A DNA stretch of 64,000 nt from Saprospiraceae bacterium. GTDB taxonomy: Bacteria; Bacteroidota; Bacteroidia; Chitinophagales; Saprospiraceae. Both the position numbers and the translations under genes were made by a program. Below the pieces are notes generated by a model. That model saw only the letters and a program-made list of their open reading frames with translations. It had not been told where the DNA came from and did not search any database. Where the stretch lies: assembly GCA_020629315.1 (NCBI GenBank), contig JAHDDO010000008.1, positions 1 to 64,000 of the forward strand, given 5' to 3'. Positions 16,154 through 24,641 of the stretch are shown here, one piece after another; positions within the stretch are counted from its first letter, which is position 1; the number at the start of each line of letters is the position of its first letter.

Positions 16154-17485
16154 TTGGTGTTTTCCTGCATTCAGTATGCAAACCAAACATTAGATGGTGA
16201 TTTGGCTTCGGTAGTGCTTCCAGGCCCGCATTTTACGAAAGTTTTAGCGGACCCATTTGGTTTTACATTAGCGATGGATGGTCAAGGATATAGTGGAGCC
16301 GGCAGATATTTTGCCCATTTTTTTACGGAAAAATATATGACGGCGGGTGGGGCATTCTTTAGGCTATTTTTGGATCCAGTCCAAAGTATATACGCTTGTG
16401 TAGCTTCATTAAAAATGCTTATCCACCTAGGTTTCCTTCTGTTCTTCTACCAATGTTTCAAGCTTAGGATGAAACGCAATTTTGATTTAAGCGTTTTAGT
16501 GTTGGCCTCTAGCTGTATCATTGTCGATCGGTTTAGTGCCAGCTTTACCACCATCATGTCTTCTCCCATTTACACCATTTTTTACACCTTGGGCGTTCTC
16601 CTGTTTTTACTGATTTTATTCCCTCCAATCTTAAATCGAATAGTAGATGATTATACGAGCAAATTTAGTTTTGGAAAATCCATTGGACTAGTATTGGCTA
16701 GTTTTGCTGTGGTCCAATGTAGTCCAGTAATACCACCTATTGTTTTATTATCTGTCATAGCTTATGTAGGCATGTATTTTATTAAGTCTGGAGGACTTAT
16801 CCATTTTTTTAAAAATCACGAGCTTCCTTTTATCTGCTTTTTGGCAGCTATCTGCATGATTTCGATTTTCAGTTTTTATGTAGGTAGCTTTAACAAAGAA
16901 AATTTTTCAGTCCAATTATCGATATGGGAAAGATATCAAAAATTAGGACCGGGTTTACTCCAATACTTTACAGGCGGGCCTATTTTATTGCCGCTGATTT
17001 TGTTGGGTTCCGCAGCATACTATTTTAGGAAAGACAAATCCGATGGAGATAAACGCCTCCATTTATTTATGCTCATTTTTTTCATTTCATTTACGATTTT
17101 ATTACCGCTTGGGGGCTTTAGAAGTTATCGACCTATGTTGGTTAGAGGAGATACCTTCATGATTATTAATTGCTTTATTTTATTGCTAGTCCTTCGTAAT
17201 ATTTACTTATTGTATAAGCACCAAGAGAAGAACCGTTTTATAGTACCGATCGTAGCCATTCTCTTGCTAAGTATAGACCTTAGTGGCATAGGCAGAAATA
17301 AATGCGAAAAAGAAGCCTTGTATGCCATCATGAATGCACCTTCTAATACGGATGTATCTATTGATTACAATTGTAAAGTGTTAAGTTGGGATAAGATGAC
17401 GGACCCATATTTACTGGATATCAATGCGGCTTTTCTTGAGAAAATGAAGGTAGCCACTAAAGGTCAGCGCTATCATTTCAAGTAA
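16154..17485 (+). CDS. polytopic inner-membrane protein, start uncertain
   Basis: A multi-spanning membrane protein of at least 443 residues with about ten hydrophobic segments (for example FLLFFYQCF, ILFLLILFPPIL, FLAAICMISIFSFYVG, IVAILLLSIDLSG) and an extracytoplasmic loop after the first. It resembles the size class of membrane glycosyltransferases or acyltransferases, but I recognise no family motif. The given start is TTG 16154, with GGAG 5-8 nt upstream. The frame stays open back to 16079 without ATG, GTG or TTG and there encodes a typical first helix (YIFLFLCLLFIGDLVFS). Either a non-standard start (for example ATC 16100) or a one-base error relative to ATG 16050 is possible. Confidence 0.6.
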   Translation: MVFSCIQYANQTLDGDLASVVLPGPHFTKVLADPFGFTLAMDGQGYSGAGRYFAHFFTEKYMTAGGAFFRLFLDPVQSIYACVASLKMLIHLGFLLFFYQCFKLRMKRNFDLSVLVLASSCIIVDRFSASFTTIMSSPIYTIFYTLGVLLFLLILFPPILNRIVDDYTSKFSFGKSIGLVLASFAVVQCSPVIPPIVLLSVIAYVGMYFIKSGGLIHFFKNHELPFICFLAAICMISIFSFYVGSFNKENFSVQLSIWERYQKLGPGLLQYFTGGPILLPLILLGSAAYYFRKDKSDGDKRLHLFMLIFFISFTILLPLGGFRSYRPMLVRGDTFMIINCFILLLVLRNIYLLYKHQEKNRFIVPIVAILLLSIDLSGIGRNKCEKEALYAIMNAPSNTDVSIDYNCKVLSWDKMTDPYLLDINAAFLEKMKVATKGQRYHFK

Positions 17486-17488
17486 GAT

Positions 17489-18388
17489 TTAGTCATCAAA
17501 TTGGAACAGGGTAGACGACAGGTAGCGATCGCCACGATCACATACAATAAATACCACAAAGCCTTCTTCTAATTCCTTAGCCAGTTGCTTAGCTATATGA
17601 AACGCGCCTCCACTACTCATTCCTGCAAATATGCCATGTTCTTTAGCCAACGATCTAGCTGCGGCTATCGCCTCTGCTGTACTGACATATTGAATCGAAT
17701 CGACGCGTTCACTTTCGTAGATCCCGGGTAAGAACGCTGGACTCCATTTTCGGATACCGGGAATCCTAGACCCCTCAGTAGGTTGGGCGCCTATGATCTG
17801 GATGGATTGATTTTGAGATTTAAGAAATGTGGAGGTGCCCGTAATAGTTCCAGTAGTGCCCATACTGGAAACAAAGTGTGTTACCTGACCATCACTATCT
17901 CTCCAGATTTCGGGCCCTGTTGTTTCGATATGGGCCAACTTGTTGTGTGGGTTGTTAAACTGATCAAGGATAATATAGCCATGCTCTTCGGCCATTTCAG
18001 CGGCTAGTTGACGTGAATATTCTATAGTTCCTTCAGCCGGAGTCAAGATTACCTTTGCCCCATAGGCTTTCATTGTATTCACTCTTTCAATAGTAGCCGT
18101 TTCAGGCATCAACAAAATAATATTTATCCCAAATAATTGGGCAATCATAGCTAAAGCAATACCTGTGTTCCCACTGGTGGCTTCGATAATGGTATCTCCA
18201 CTGTGCAATCGACCTTCATCCATGGCTCCTTTTATCATATAGTAAGCCGCTCTATCTTTTACAGAACCGCCAGGATTATGACCTTCTAATTTTCCATATA
18301 ATTGGACCTTTGGATTAAGGTGGTCCAATGTTATTTTGACCAAGGGTGTATTACCTATAGTTTCTTGCAAATTGAATATGTTCATCAA
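17489..18388 (-). CDS. cysM: cysteine synthase (O-acetylserine sulfhydrylase)
   Basis: A 299-residue PLP enzyme converting O-acetylserine and sulfide to cysteine. The PLP lysine is Lys44 in NPGGSVKDR, the phosphate/substrate loop is TSGNTG, and a glycine-rich SSMGTTGTITG loop follows. Length and absence of a C-terminal extension fit CysK/CysM; the cysM symbol follows the short form with no firm distinction. The cysE-like gene overlaps it by 4 nt (ATGA), so substrate-producing and substrate-using enzymes are made from one message. Confidence 0.88.
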   Translation of the reverse strand: MMNIFNLQETIGNTPLVKITLDHLNPKVQLYGKLEGHNPGGSVKDRAAYYMIKGAMDEGRLHSGDTIIEATSGNTGIALAMIAQLFGINIILLMPETATIERVNTMKAYGAKVILTPAEGTIEYSRQLAAEMAEEHGYIILDQFNNPHNKLAHIETTGPEIWRDSDGQVTHFVSSMGTTGTITGTSTFLKSQNQSIQIIGAQPTEGSRIPGIRKWSPAFLPGIYESERVDSIQYVSTAEAIAAARSLAKEHGIFAGMSSGGAFHIAKQLAKELEEGFVVFIVCDRGDRYLSSTLFQFDD

Positions 18389-19119
18389 TGATGTTTTTTT
18401 TCGTGGTCATGACTACTTTGATAATAAATCTTGGATCCAGGAGCTACAGACGATGTCAACCAAACATTCCCTCCAATAATACTATGTTTTCCTATGACGG
18501 TGTCTCCACCAAGAATGGTTGCTTGCGCGTAAATAACCACATGATCCTCAATAGTAGGGTGTCGTTTTCCTTGGGTTTGCCTTCCTTTAATACTAAGTGC
18601 ACCCAAGGTAACCCCTTGATAGATTTTTACGTGATTGCCTATAATTGTAGTTTGTCCAATGACAACGCCTGATCCATGATCAATACATAAATGTGAGCCT
18701 ATAGTTGCGCCTGGGTGTATATCAATACCTGTCTGACTGTGAGCGTGCTCTGATATAATTCTGGGTAGGAGGGGAATTCGTTGATTATACAAAACATGAG
18801 CCATACGATGAGCTGCTATCGCATAAAAGCCTGGGTAGGCAAGGATGATTTCATCATGACTTTGAGCGGCAGGGTCCCCTTGGTATAGCGCCTCTATATC
18901 TAAAAGTAAGGCTGCATGTATAGTTTCTAATTTCTGTTCAAAAGTATCACAGTGTATGTCCGCTTCCTGTGATGTAAAACCAAGCCCTTTGCTAAGGATT
19001 TCGCAAAATAATCTAGCCGCACTTTTCTCAGCATACGCGGATAATCTTGATTTGCGAATAGGAAATAATTCGCTCAAAATTTGTTCAAAAAAATCAGCTA
19101 TCTCTTTTCTAAATGTCAT
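18385..19119 (-). CDS. cysE: serine O-acetyltransferase
   Basis: A 244-residue acetyltransferase making O-acetylserine from serine and acetyl-CoA. An all-helical N-terminal half is followed by a left-handed beta-helix of hexapeptide repeats from ~150: DIHPGATIGSHLCIDHGSG, VVIGQTTIIGNHVKIYQGV and VVIYAQATILGGDTVIG. The catalytic His is in the IDHGSGVVIG segment. A long N-terminal helical region as here is common in Bacteroidota SATs (EpsC-like). It is first in the two-gene operon with cysteine synthase. Confidence 0.88.
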   Translation of the reverse strand: MTFRKEIADFFEQILSELFPIRKSRLSAYAEKSAARLFCEILSKGLGFTSQEADIHCDTFEQKLETIHAALLLDIEALYQGDPAAQSHDEIILAYPGFYAIAAHRMAHVLYNQRIPLLPRIISEHAHSQTGIDIHPGATIGSHLCIDHGSGVVIGQTTIIGNHVKIYQGVTLGALSIKGRQTQGKRHPTIEDHVVIYAQATILGGDTVIGKHSIIGGNVWLTSSVAPGSKIYYQSSHDHEKKHH

Positions 19120-19255
19120 AGGATCATTTCAAAGAATACAACGCAAATTCCGCAGAATATAATCTAGGAATTATAAAAATAGTAAACCCGTAAAAGAGTC
19201 CTAATTGTTCATTCAATCTGATATAAATCTGTAATTTAAAGTCAAAACCACGACG

Positions 19256-19657
19256 ATGAAGTACTTACTGGTGCTACCTTTCATTTTTTTGATGTATTCA
19301 AGCGCTTTACTGGGTCAACAGACGACGACCACAGTAAATCCGGATGGTACACATACCACTACCATAAATAATGGAAATACATCCACTCAGATAAATCCAG
19401 ATGGAACACACACTATTATCCATAATAATGGCAATACGTCAACGCAAATCAATCCGGATGGCACACATACCATTATTCAAAATACAGATCAAGGTATGCC
19501 TCAAGATACTTCTGGTATTCAGGTCGGAAGCCAGGATAGAGAATATGACCATAATGAGCAGCATCAAGACAATTTGACACGAAGGGAACTCATAAATTAT
19601 GGGATCTATATTTTAAGTTTGTTACTCAGTTATTTCTTGTTTAATAGATTGTTCTAA
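19256..19657 (+). CDS. secreted repeat protein with C-terminal membrane helix
   Basis: A 133-residue protein with a signal peptide (MKYLLVLPFIFLMYSSALLGQ), then 2.6 near-identical 19-residue repeats (NPDGTHTIIxNNGNTSTQI) at ~28-78, an acidic/polar linker, and a final helix (YGIYILSLLLSYFLFNRLF). The repeat is Thr/Asn-rich and probably forms beta-arches or a surface-exposed stalk (inference). It is not similar to a named family that I know. The next gene (DUF1028, T9SS cargo) lies 11 nt downstream, so the two are likely co-transcribed. Confidence 0.65.
   Translation: MKYLLVLPFIFLMYSSALLGQQTTTTVNPDGTHTTTINNGNTSTQINPDGTHTIIHNNGNTSTQINPDGTHTIIQNTDQGMPQDTSGIQVGSQDREYDHNEQHQDNLTRRELINYGIYILSLLLSYFLFNRLF
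19337..19485 (+). repeat. 57-bp in-frame tandem repeat
   Basis: Two full copies (19337-19393, 19394-19450) and a partial third (19451 to ~19485) start at AATCC(G/A)GATGG. Differences between copies are mostly third-position, so selection has kept the protein repeat. The unit encodes 19 residues starting NPDGTHT. Confidence 0.85.
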
Positions 19658-19668
19658 AGCTCAATATT

Positions 19669-20697
19669 ATGAAATGTCAAGCCATTCTCTTTTTTGCTCT
19701 TTTTTCGTTTACTCAAATAGCAGCACAACATACTTTTTCTATCGTAGCGGTTGATTCAATCACTGGTGAGATTGGTTCGGCTGGGGCGACCTGTGGCGAT
19801 AGTATCATTTGGCCTGGCACGCCAGGGGCTTATATCATTTCCGAAGTAATCCCGGGATTAGGAGCCATCCACACACAGTCTTATTGGAATCCATATAATC
19901 AGGCTTTTGCTAGAGCCCAATTGGAAGATGGACTGTCACCTGACGAGGTCATTACTTGGTTACAAGAAAATGACCATGAAGGAAATCCATCCATTAGGCA
20001 ATATGGTATTGTGGATTATAATGGTGGCCATCCAAGATCTGCTGGATTTACTGGTTCTAATTGTTTTGATTATAAAGAACACGTTACGGGTCCAGGCTAT
20101 GCCATCCAAGGAAATATTTTATTAGGTCCTGAAATCATTGATTCGATGGAGGCCGCTTTTTTAAATACCGAGGGCTGCTTAGCCGAACGATTAATGGCTT
20201 GCCTTCAAGGGGCCAATGTTCCAGGTGCAGATGCTCGTTGTCTAAATGAAGGAGTTAGTTCTTTATCCGCTTTTGTTAGGGTAGGGAAGCCAGAAAACAC
20301 CGTTACAAATCTTTGGTTAGACCTCAATGTAGCAGGTACCGCTTTTGGCGTAGAGCCGATTGATGTGCTACAAGAAAAATATGACACTTGGAAGGAAAAT
20401 AATAATTACGATTGCCCCGACCCAGTGAGCTCTGTATTTGATGATAAAAAAGAAACAGCTTGGGTAGTATATCCTAATCCGAATTCAGGCCAATTTACAC
20501 TTGAGGTTTATGAACCAGGAGTAACGTCCGTGACCATTAGTAATATATTTGGACATAGTATTTACTCTGATGTTGTTTTAGGAACGAATAAAATGCAAAT
20601 AAACCTTGACGGGGCTTGTCCAGGTATGTATATTTTACAATTCTACAAGGGTGATGAACGCTGGGCTTCTGAAAAAATAGTGTACGGTTCGCATTAG
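19669..20697 (+). CDS. DUF1028 Ntn-hydrolase-like protein with T9SS sorting domain
   Basis: A 342-residue exported protein: signal peptide (MKCQAILFFALFSFTQIAAQ), a DUF1028 domain (~21-240, starting HTFSIVAVDSITGEIGSAGA and containing GYAIQGNILLG and NLWLDLN), then a C-terminal type A T9SS sorting domain (~265-342, VYPNPNSGQFTLEVYEPG to PGMYILQF). DUF1028 has an Ntn-hydrolase fold, so a peptidase- or amidohydrolase-like activity is possible, but no substrate is known to me. Export through the type IX system to the cell surface follows from the sorting domain. Confidence 0.85.
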   Translation: MKCQAILFFALFSFTQIAAQHTFSIVAVDSITGEIGSAGATCGDSIIWPGTPGAYIISEVIPGLGAIHTQSYWNPYNQAFARAQLEDGLSPDEVITWLQENDHEGNPSIRQYGIVDYNGGHPRSAGFTGSNCFDYKEHVTGPGYAIQGNILLGPEIIDSMEAAFLNTEGCLAERLMACLQGANVPGADARCLNEGVSSLSAFVRVGKPENTVTNLWLDLNVAGTAFGVEPIDVLQEKYDTWKENNNYDCPDPVSSVFDDKKETAWVVYPNPNSGQFTLEVYEPGVTSVTISNIFGHSIYSDVVLGTNKMQINLDGACPGMYILQFYKGDERWASEKIVYGSH

Positions 20698-20721
20698 TGA
20701 AAAATAAGCGACCTTTTATAA

Positions 20722-21273
20722 TTAGCCACATTTTAATACCCACGCTGGAGGGAAATTGGCAAGTACGAAATGGATGTTTACCGCCCCAAAAATGGATTCG
20801 TACAGTGATTTCTTAGACAGACTATAATGCAGTTGTATAAAATGGCTTGACTCAGCTAATAAGGAATGACATTGGACCAAAACAGAACGGCTATCCTCTT
20901 CTGAAAAAATGGCAAATGGAATAGCTGAAAGTATCGTATCCACCGATGAGATATCATATTGGGCCATATAGTCTTCTAATGCTAGGACGGACCCTTCTAT
21001 CACAGTGAGCCTATCATCGCCAATGCTGCGTAACTGTTCACAAAAAATGGGATTTAGCTCAAATGCAAAAAGCCTCGCATCTGGTGCCATTTCTTGTAAA
21101 ATATAGTGTGTGATTACACCATCACCAGCGCCTAATTCTATAATCACTTTACTACTTGAAACCTGTCCGAGTGAAACCATTTTTCGGCAAACAGCAGGCG
21201 AACTTCTGGTTACCGTACCTACAGTCCGAAGGTTTTTTAACCCTTCTCGGAGAAAAGAGATCCACCCACTCAT
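20722..21273 (-). CDS. PmtA-like SAM-dependent methyltransferase
   Basis: A 183-residue class I methyltransferase with the SAM-binding motif IIELGAGDGVIT near 45-56, an acidic ribose-binding strand (LFAFELNPIFCEQL), and DTILSAIPFAIFSEE. The order and the SAIPF/SxLPF element resemble phospholipid N-methyltransferases (PmtA) and rRNA dimethylases; the short form fits PmtA better. The substrate is probably phosphatidylethanolamine, by family only. Its start overlaps the stop of the upstream minus-strand small membrane protein by 4 nt. Confidence 0.65.
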   Translation of the reverse strand: MSGWISFLREGLKNLRTVGTVTRSSPAVCRKMVSLGQVSSSKVIIELGAGDGVITHYILQEMAPDARLFAFELNPIFCEQLRSIGDDRLTVIEGSVLALEDYMAQYDISSVDTILSAIPFAIFSEEDSRSVLVQCHSLLAESSHFIQLHYSLSKKSLYESIFGAVNIHFVLANFPPAWVLKCG

Positions 21274-21521
21274 GTAATTATTCGTATTAGAGTTCTGATG
21301 ATGCTAAAGCAAGCGGCCACTATTTTTAAAACCCCAATTACTTGACATATCATAATGACATTGTACGCATTAGAGCGGTAAATGCTATCCTCTGTGGCAC
21401 CAAGTGCGAGTAATATAGCCTTTGCTTTTAAAAATAGAATGCCGGATAAAATGGCAATGGCAGGGTAAAATAATGAGGATATCATACCAAAACCATCAAC
21501 TAAATTTGCAATGTTGTTCAT
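21270..21521 (-). CDS. small membrane protein
   Basis: An 83-residue protein with two hydrophobic segments (SSLFYPAIAILSGILFL and VIMICQVIGVLKIVAACFSI), likely two inner-membrane helices with a short loop. No family recognised. It overlaps the methyltransferase gene by 4 nt and follows a VOC protein gene by 15 nt, so the three are one minus-strand operon. Confidence 0.6.
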   Translation of the reverse strand: MNNIANLVDGFGMISSLFYPAIAILSGILFLKAKAILLALGATEDSIYRSNAYNVIMICQVIGVLKIVAACFSIIRTLIRIIT

Positions 21522-21536
21522 GGAAGGAGTCTTATA

Positions 21537-21908
21537 TTATCTATGTTGATCTACCAAAATAGCATTTCCATCAGGATCGATGATCACAAAGCTGGCCGGA
21601 CCGCTTGTTGATTCATCAGCTTCACTTTGAAAAGAAACACCATCAGATTTAAGCTGTTTTTGTATCTGTCGTACATCATCAAACGAATCTAGGTTTTGTG
21701 CACTTGAATCCCAGCCAGGGTTAAAGGTTAAAATATTATTTTCAAACATGCCCTGAAACAAGCCAATCAATGTCGTTTCATTTTTCATGATCAAATAATT
21801 CATGTCCATCGATCCAGCAAATTGGCTAAAACCAAGGGTTTCATAAAAAGCCTTTGAAGTAGCTAGATCTTTCACACTTAAACTCACAGAAAACGCACCT
21901 AATTTCAT
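21537..21908 (-). CDS. VOC family (glyoxalase-like) protein
   Basis: A 123-residue single-domain VOC protein: N-terminal FSVSLSVKDLATSKAFYETLGF, then a middle strand with MKNETTLIGLFQG, and the closing PASFVIIDPDGNAILVDQHR. The two beta-alpha-beta-beta-beta modules are visible. Family members are metal-dependent glyoxalases, dioxygenases or resistance proteins; metal ligands cannot be assigned confidently. It is first in a three-gene operon with a small membrane protein and a PmtA-like methyltransferase. Confidence 0.8.
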   Translation of the reverse strand: MKLGAFSVSLSVKDLATSKAFYETLGFSQFAGSMDMNYLIMKNETTLIGLFQGMFENNILTFNPGWDSSAQNLDSFDDVRQIQKQLKSDGVSFQSEADESTSGPASFVIIDPDGNAILVDQHR

Positions 21909-22060
21909 GCTTTATTTTTTCTTTAAAATACTAGCTTCTCTTTACAAAATCAAAATCCAGAATCATATTGATGTTATTTATTTGTTTTAACGAATCTGTC
22001 TGTAAAAGGTATACACACTTTATTACAAGGGCTTATCTTTAGCGCATAAAACCTAATTAG

Positions 22061-23731
22061 ATGAGAAGGACCTTGATCATTTTTTTATTGTTCCTACTTT
22101 ACTTTCAAAACATTGCTCAAGAGAATACTGTAGGCTTACTTTCATATCAAGTGGATCGTTCATTTGATGGATATAATCTTTTGTATCAGCACAATCAACC
22201 TAATGTTTATCTTTTGAATAATTGTGGAGAGATCGTTCATGTATGGGAAGATGAAGACAATTTTAGGCCGGGTAATACTGCCTATCTTTTAGATGATGGA
22301 CGATTAGTCAAATGTAAACGAGATGCTAATTTTATGGACGATGCTATATGGGCAGGTGGTGGTGGTGCCATCATTGAAATGAGAGACTGGGATAATAATC
22401 TAATCTGGTCTTTTGAAATGAATGATTCTATAAATAGATTGCATCACGACATTGCGATTACACAAGATGAAACCATTCTTGCCTTAGCCTGGGAATATAA
22501 AGACACAGAAGATTGTATTGCAGCCGGTCGAGATACATCGACATTAGCTCAAAAAACAATGTGGCCTGATTGGATATTTGAAATTGATCCAGAAAAGGAT
22601 AGTATCATTTGGGAGTGGCATGCTTGGGATCATTTAGTCCAAGATTTTGATCCTTCGAAAGCGAACTATGGCGTAATCTCAGAAGAAGTAAATAAGATAG
22701 ATGTAAACTTTGGAAGAGTGGATGGACATCCAGATTGGATGCACGCTAATGCCCTTGATTATAATGCTGAATTGGATCAGATTCTATTAAGCGTACCATA
22801 CTTTAATGAGATTTGGGTGATTGATCACAGCACCACAAATCAAGAGTCTTCAGGTAGCGCAGGAGGCTTTGGTAATAAAGGTGGTGATCTTTTGTGGCGA
22901 TGGGGTAATCCACTTACCTACCAGCAAGGAGACTCGACTGACCAACGCCTATTTTTTCAGCACGATGCCCATTGGATCGATAATAATTTACCTTTATCCT
23001 TCCCGTATTACAATCAAATTGCTGTGTATAACAATCGTATTGGTGCAGATTTTTCAGTCGCTAATGTAGTCGAACCAGCATGGGATATGTATGATTGGGT
23101 ATACCTTGAAGAAGATGGGGCCTTTTTGCCCGAATCTACCTCAGTGACGATTAGTCATCCAGATCCTACTAAATTGTGGTCCACGGGATTATCTAGTGTT
23201 CAGTTTTTACCTAATGGGAATCGCTTGTTGAGTGTTGGGCGATTTGGTTATAATGTAGAGCTGACTGATGATGGTGACATAGTTTGGGAGTATGTAACAC
23301 CACAAAAAGGAGTCCTGCCGGCTACTCAAGGGGATACACTTAGCATAAATAATAATCTGACATTCAGAATGCGGAGATATCCTGTTGATCACGTAGCTTT
23401 TGCGGATAAAGATTTAAGTCCCAAGGGTTGGATAGAGTTGGAGCCAGATACCACCTTTTGTGATAAACTAGTTTCGACGATGAACCCAATGAGTGAGTCC
23501 AATTTTCGATTGTACCCTAATCCCGTAAATGATATTTTACAAATAGAGTGGGATGGTATCCAGCACGCCCATTTTGTTATTCACAATATTCACGGCGAAC
23601 TAATTTCTTCGTTTGATGCTAATGGTGGCAAGGTGTATTATGATGTAGGCCAATGTCATCCTGGGATGTATTTCGTATCTTTTTGGTATGAAGGACATTG
23701 GTATGCACGAAAATTTATAAAAGCGAATTAG
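22061..23731 (+). CDS. arylsulfotransferase-like protein with T9SS sorting domain
   Basis: A 556-residue exported protein: signal peptide (MRRTLIIFLLFLLYFQNIAQ), a beta-propeller resembling aryl-sulfate sulfotransferase (YNLLYQHNQPNVYLLNNCGEIVHVWEDE, DDGRLVKCK, HHDIAITQDETILALAWE, DWMHANALDYN, FFQHDAHWI, VQFLPNGNRLLSVGR), and a type A T9SS sorting domain (~490-556, LYPNPVNDILQIEW to PGMYFVSFWYEG). True ASSTs use a catalytic His in a propeller loop; several conserved His are present, but the residue cannot be fixed here. It is probably a cell-surface enzyme or binding protein. A promoter-like TATCTTTA lies just upstream near 22033. Confidence 0.78.
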   Translation: MRRTLIIFLLFLLYFQNIAQENTVGLLSYQVDRSFDGYNLLYQHNQPNVYLLNNCGEIVHVWEDEDNFRPGNTAYLLDDGRLVKCKRDANFMDDAIWAGGGGAIIEMRDWDNNLIWSFEMNDSINRLHHDIAITQDETILALAWEYKDTEDCIAAGRDTSTLAQKTMWPDWIFEIDPEKDSIIWEWHAWDHLVQDFDPSKANYGVISEEVNKIDVNFGRVDGHPDWMHANALDYNAELDQILLSVPYFNEIWVIDHSTTNQESSGSAGGFGNKGGDLLWRWGNPLTYQQGDSTDQRLFFQHDAHWIDNNLPLSFPYYNQIAVYNNRIGADFSVANVVEPAWDMYDWVYLEEDGAFLPESTSVTISHPDPTKLWSTGLSSVQFLPNGNRLLSVGRFGYNVELTDDGDIVWEYVTPQKGVLPATQGDTLSINNNLTFRMRRYPVDHVAFADKDLSPKGWIELEPDTTFCDKLVSTMNPMSESNFRLYPNPVNDILQIEWDGIQHAHFVIHNIHGELISSFDANGGKVYYDVGQCHPGMYFVSFWYEGHWYARKFIKAN

Positions 23732-23738
23732 GAGAATT

Positions 23739-24203
23739 ATGAGCGCATTCAAAAAATATTACGTAGATACTTTCAGATACCGCTATGCAAATTTTAACGG
23801 CAGAGCATCTAGGTCTGAATATTGGTACTTTACCTTATTTAATTCAGTGATCATTCTTTTACTATACTTGCCTCTATTGTTTATCATGGCTTCAATGTCT
23901 AATGAGTTGATACCATCTAATGATTTTGCTGTGCCGACATTGCCTGGGACGTTCTATTTGTTCTCTGCTTTATATACGCTGTATGCCTTGATCAGTATCG
24001 TGCCAGGATTAGCCTTAGTCATCAGACGTTTACATGATATAGGAAAATCGGGGGTAAATTTCCTCTTTGTATTGATCCCTCTTGTTGGGGCTATTCTAAT
24101 GTTAGTATGGCTTGTTACAGAGAGTCAGCCAGGAAGAAACCAATGGGGTCCGAATCCTTGGGAAGAAAACCCAGATAGTATTAAAAGTATGCTAGTCAAT
24201 TGA
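23739..24203 (+). CDS. DUF805 membrane protein
   Basis: A 154-residue protein of the DUF805 family. The family start FNGRASRSEYWYFTLFN is present, followed by about four membrane helices, the RRLHDIGKSG loop, and the C-terminal WLVTESQPGRNQWGPNPW signature. Function is unknown. It starts 7 nt after the ASST-like gene and its stop overlaps the start of a paralogue. Confidence 0.9.
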   Translation: MSAFKKYYVDTFRYRYANFNGRASRSEYWYFTLFNSVIILLLYLPLLFIMASMSNELIPSNDFAVPTLPGTFYLFSALYTLYALISIVPGLALVIRRLHDIGKSGVNFLFVLIPLVGAILMLVWLVTESQPGRNQWGPNPWEENPDSIKSMLVN

Positions 24204-24613
24204 GTGCATTTCAGGAATATTATGTAGATACCTTAACCCACAGGTATGCCGATTTTAAAGGTAGAGCTTCCAGAAGCGAGTACTGGTATTTTACTCTATT
24301 TCATCTATTAGTAGTTATACTTTTATTGCGCTTTTTTTTAGGGTCGAATACATTATTTAATATTATTTGTGGTGTGTATTATTTTGGGAGTATCATTCCT
24401 CAATTAGCTTTGACGGTCAGGAGATTACATGATATAGGAAACTCAGGGTGGTTCTTTTTAGTGAGCTTTATTCCAATAATTGGCCCTATTTTAATGTTGG
24501 TTTGGAGTTTGACTGACAGTCAACCAGGTGTAAATCAATGGGGCCCAAATCCGTGGGGTATAGGTGTAGAAAATGAAAGTGACCTATTAGAACATCTCGT
24601 TGATGAGTTTTAG
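24200..24613 (+). CDS. DUF805 membrane protein (paralogue)
   Basis: A 137-residue DUF805 protein, closely similar to its upstream neighbour (MSAFxxYYVDT, GRASRSEYWYFTLF, RRLHDIGNSGW, DSQPGVNQWGPNPWG). It is shorter because one loop between the first helices is missing. The start is TTG 24200 within the TGA stop of the first copy (TTGA), because the conserved N-terminus begins exactly there. The pair is a tandem duplication expressed in a coupled way. Confidence 0.88.
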   Translation: MSAFQEYYVDTLTHRYADFKGRASRSEYWYFTLFHLLVVILLLRFFLGSNTLFNIICGVYYFGSIIPQLALTVRRLHDIGNSGWFFLVSFIPIIGPILMLVWSLTDSQPGVNQWGPNPWGIGVENESDLLEHLVDEF

Positions 24614-24641
24614 CTTATTCATTCACTAGAAATTTACCTTC

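Noticed and set aside
19337-19485. Possible CRISPR-like repeat
   Set aside because: The repeats are contiguous, in frame and inside a coding gene, with no spacers and no cas genes.
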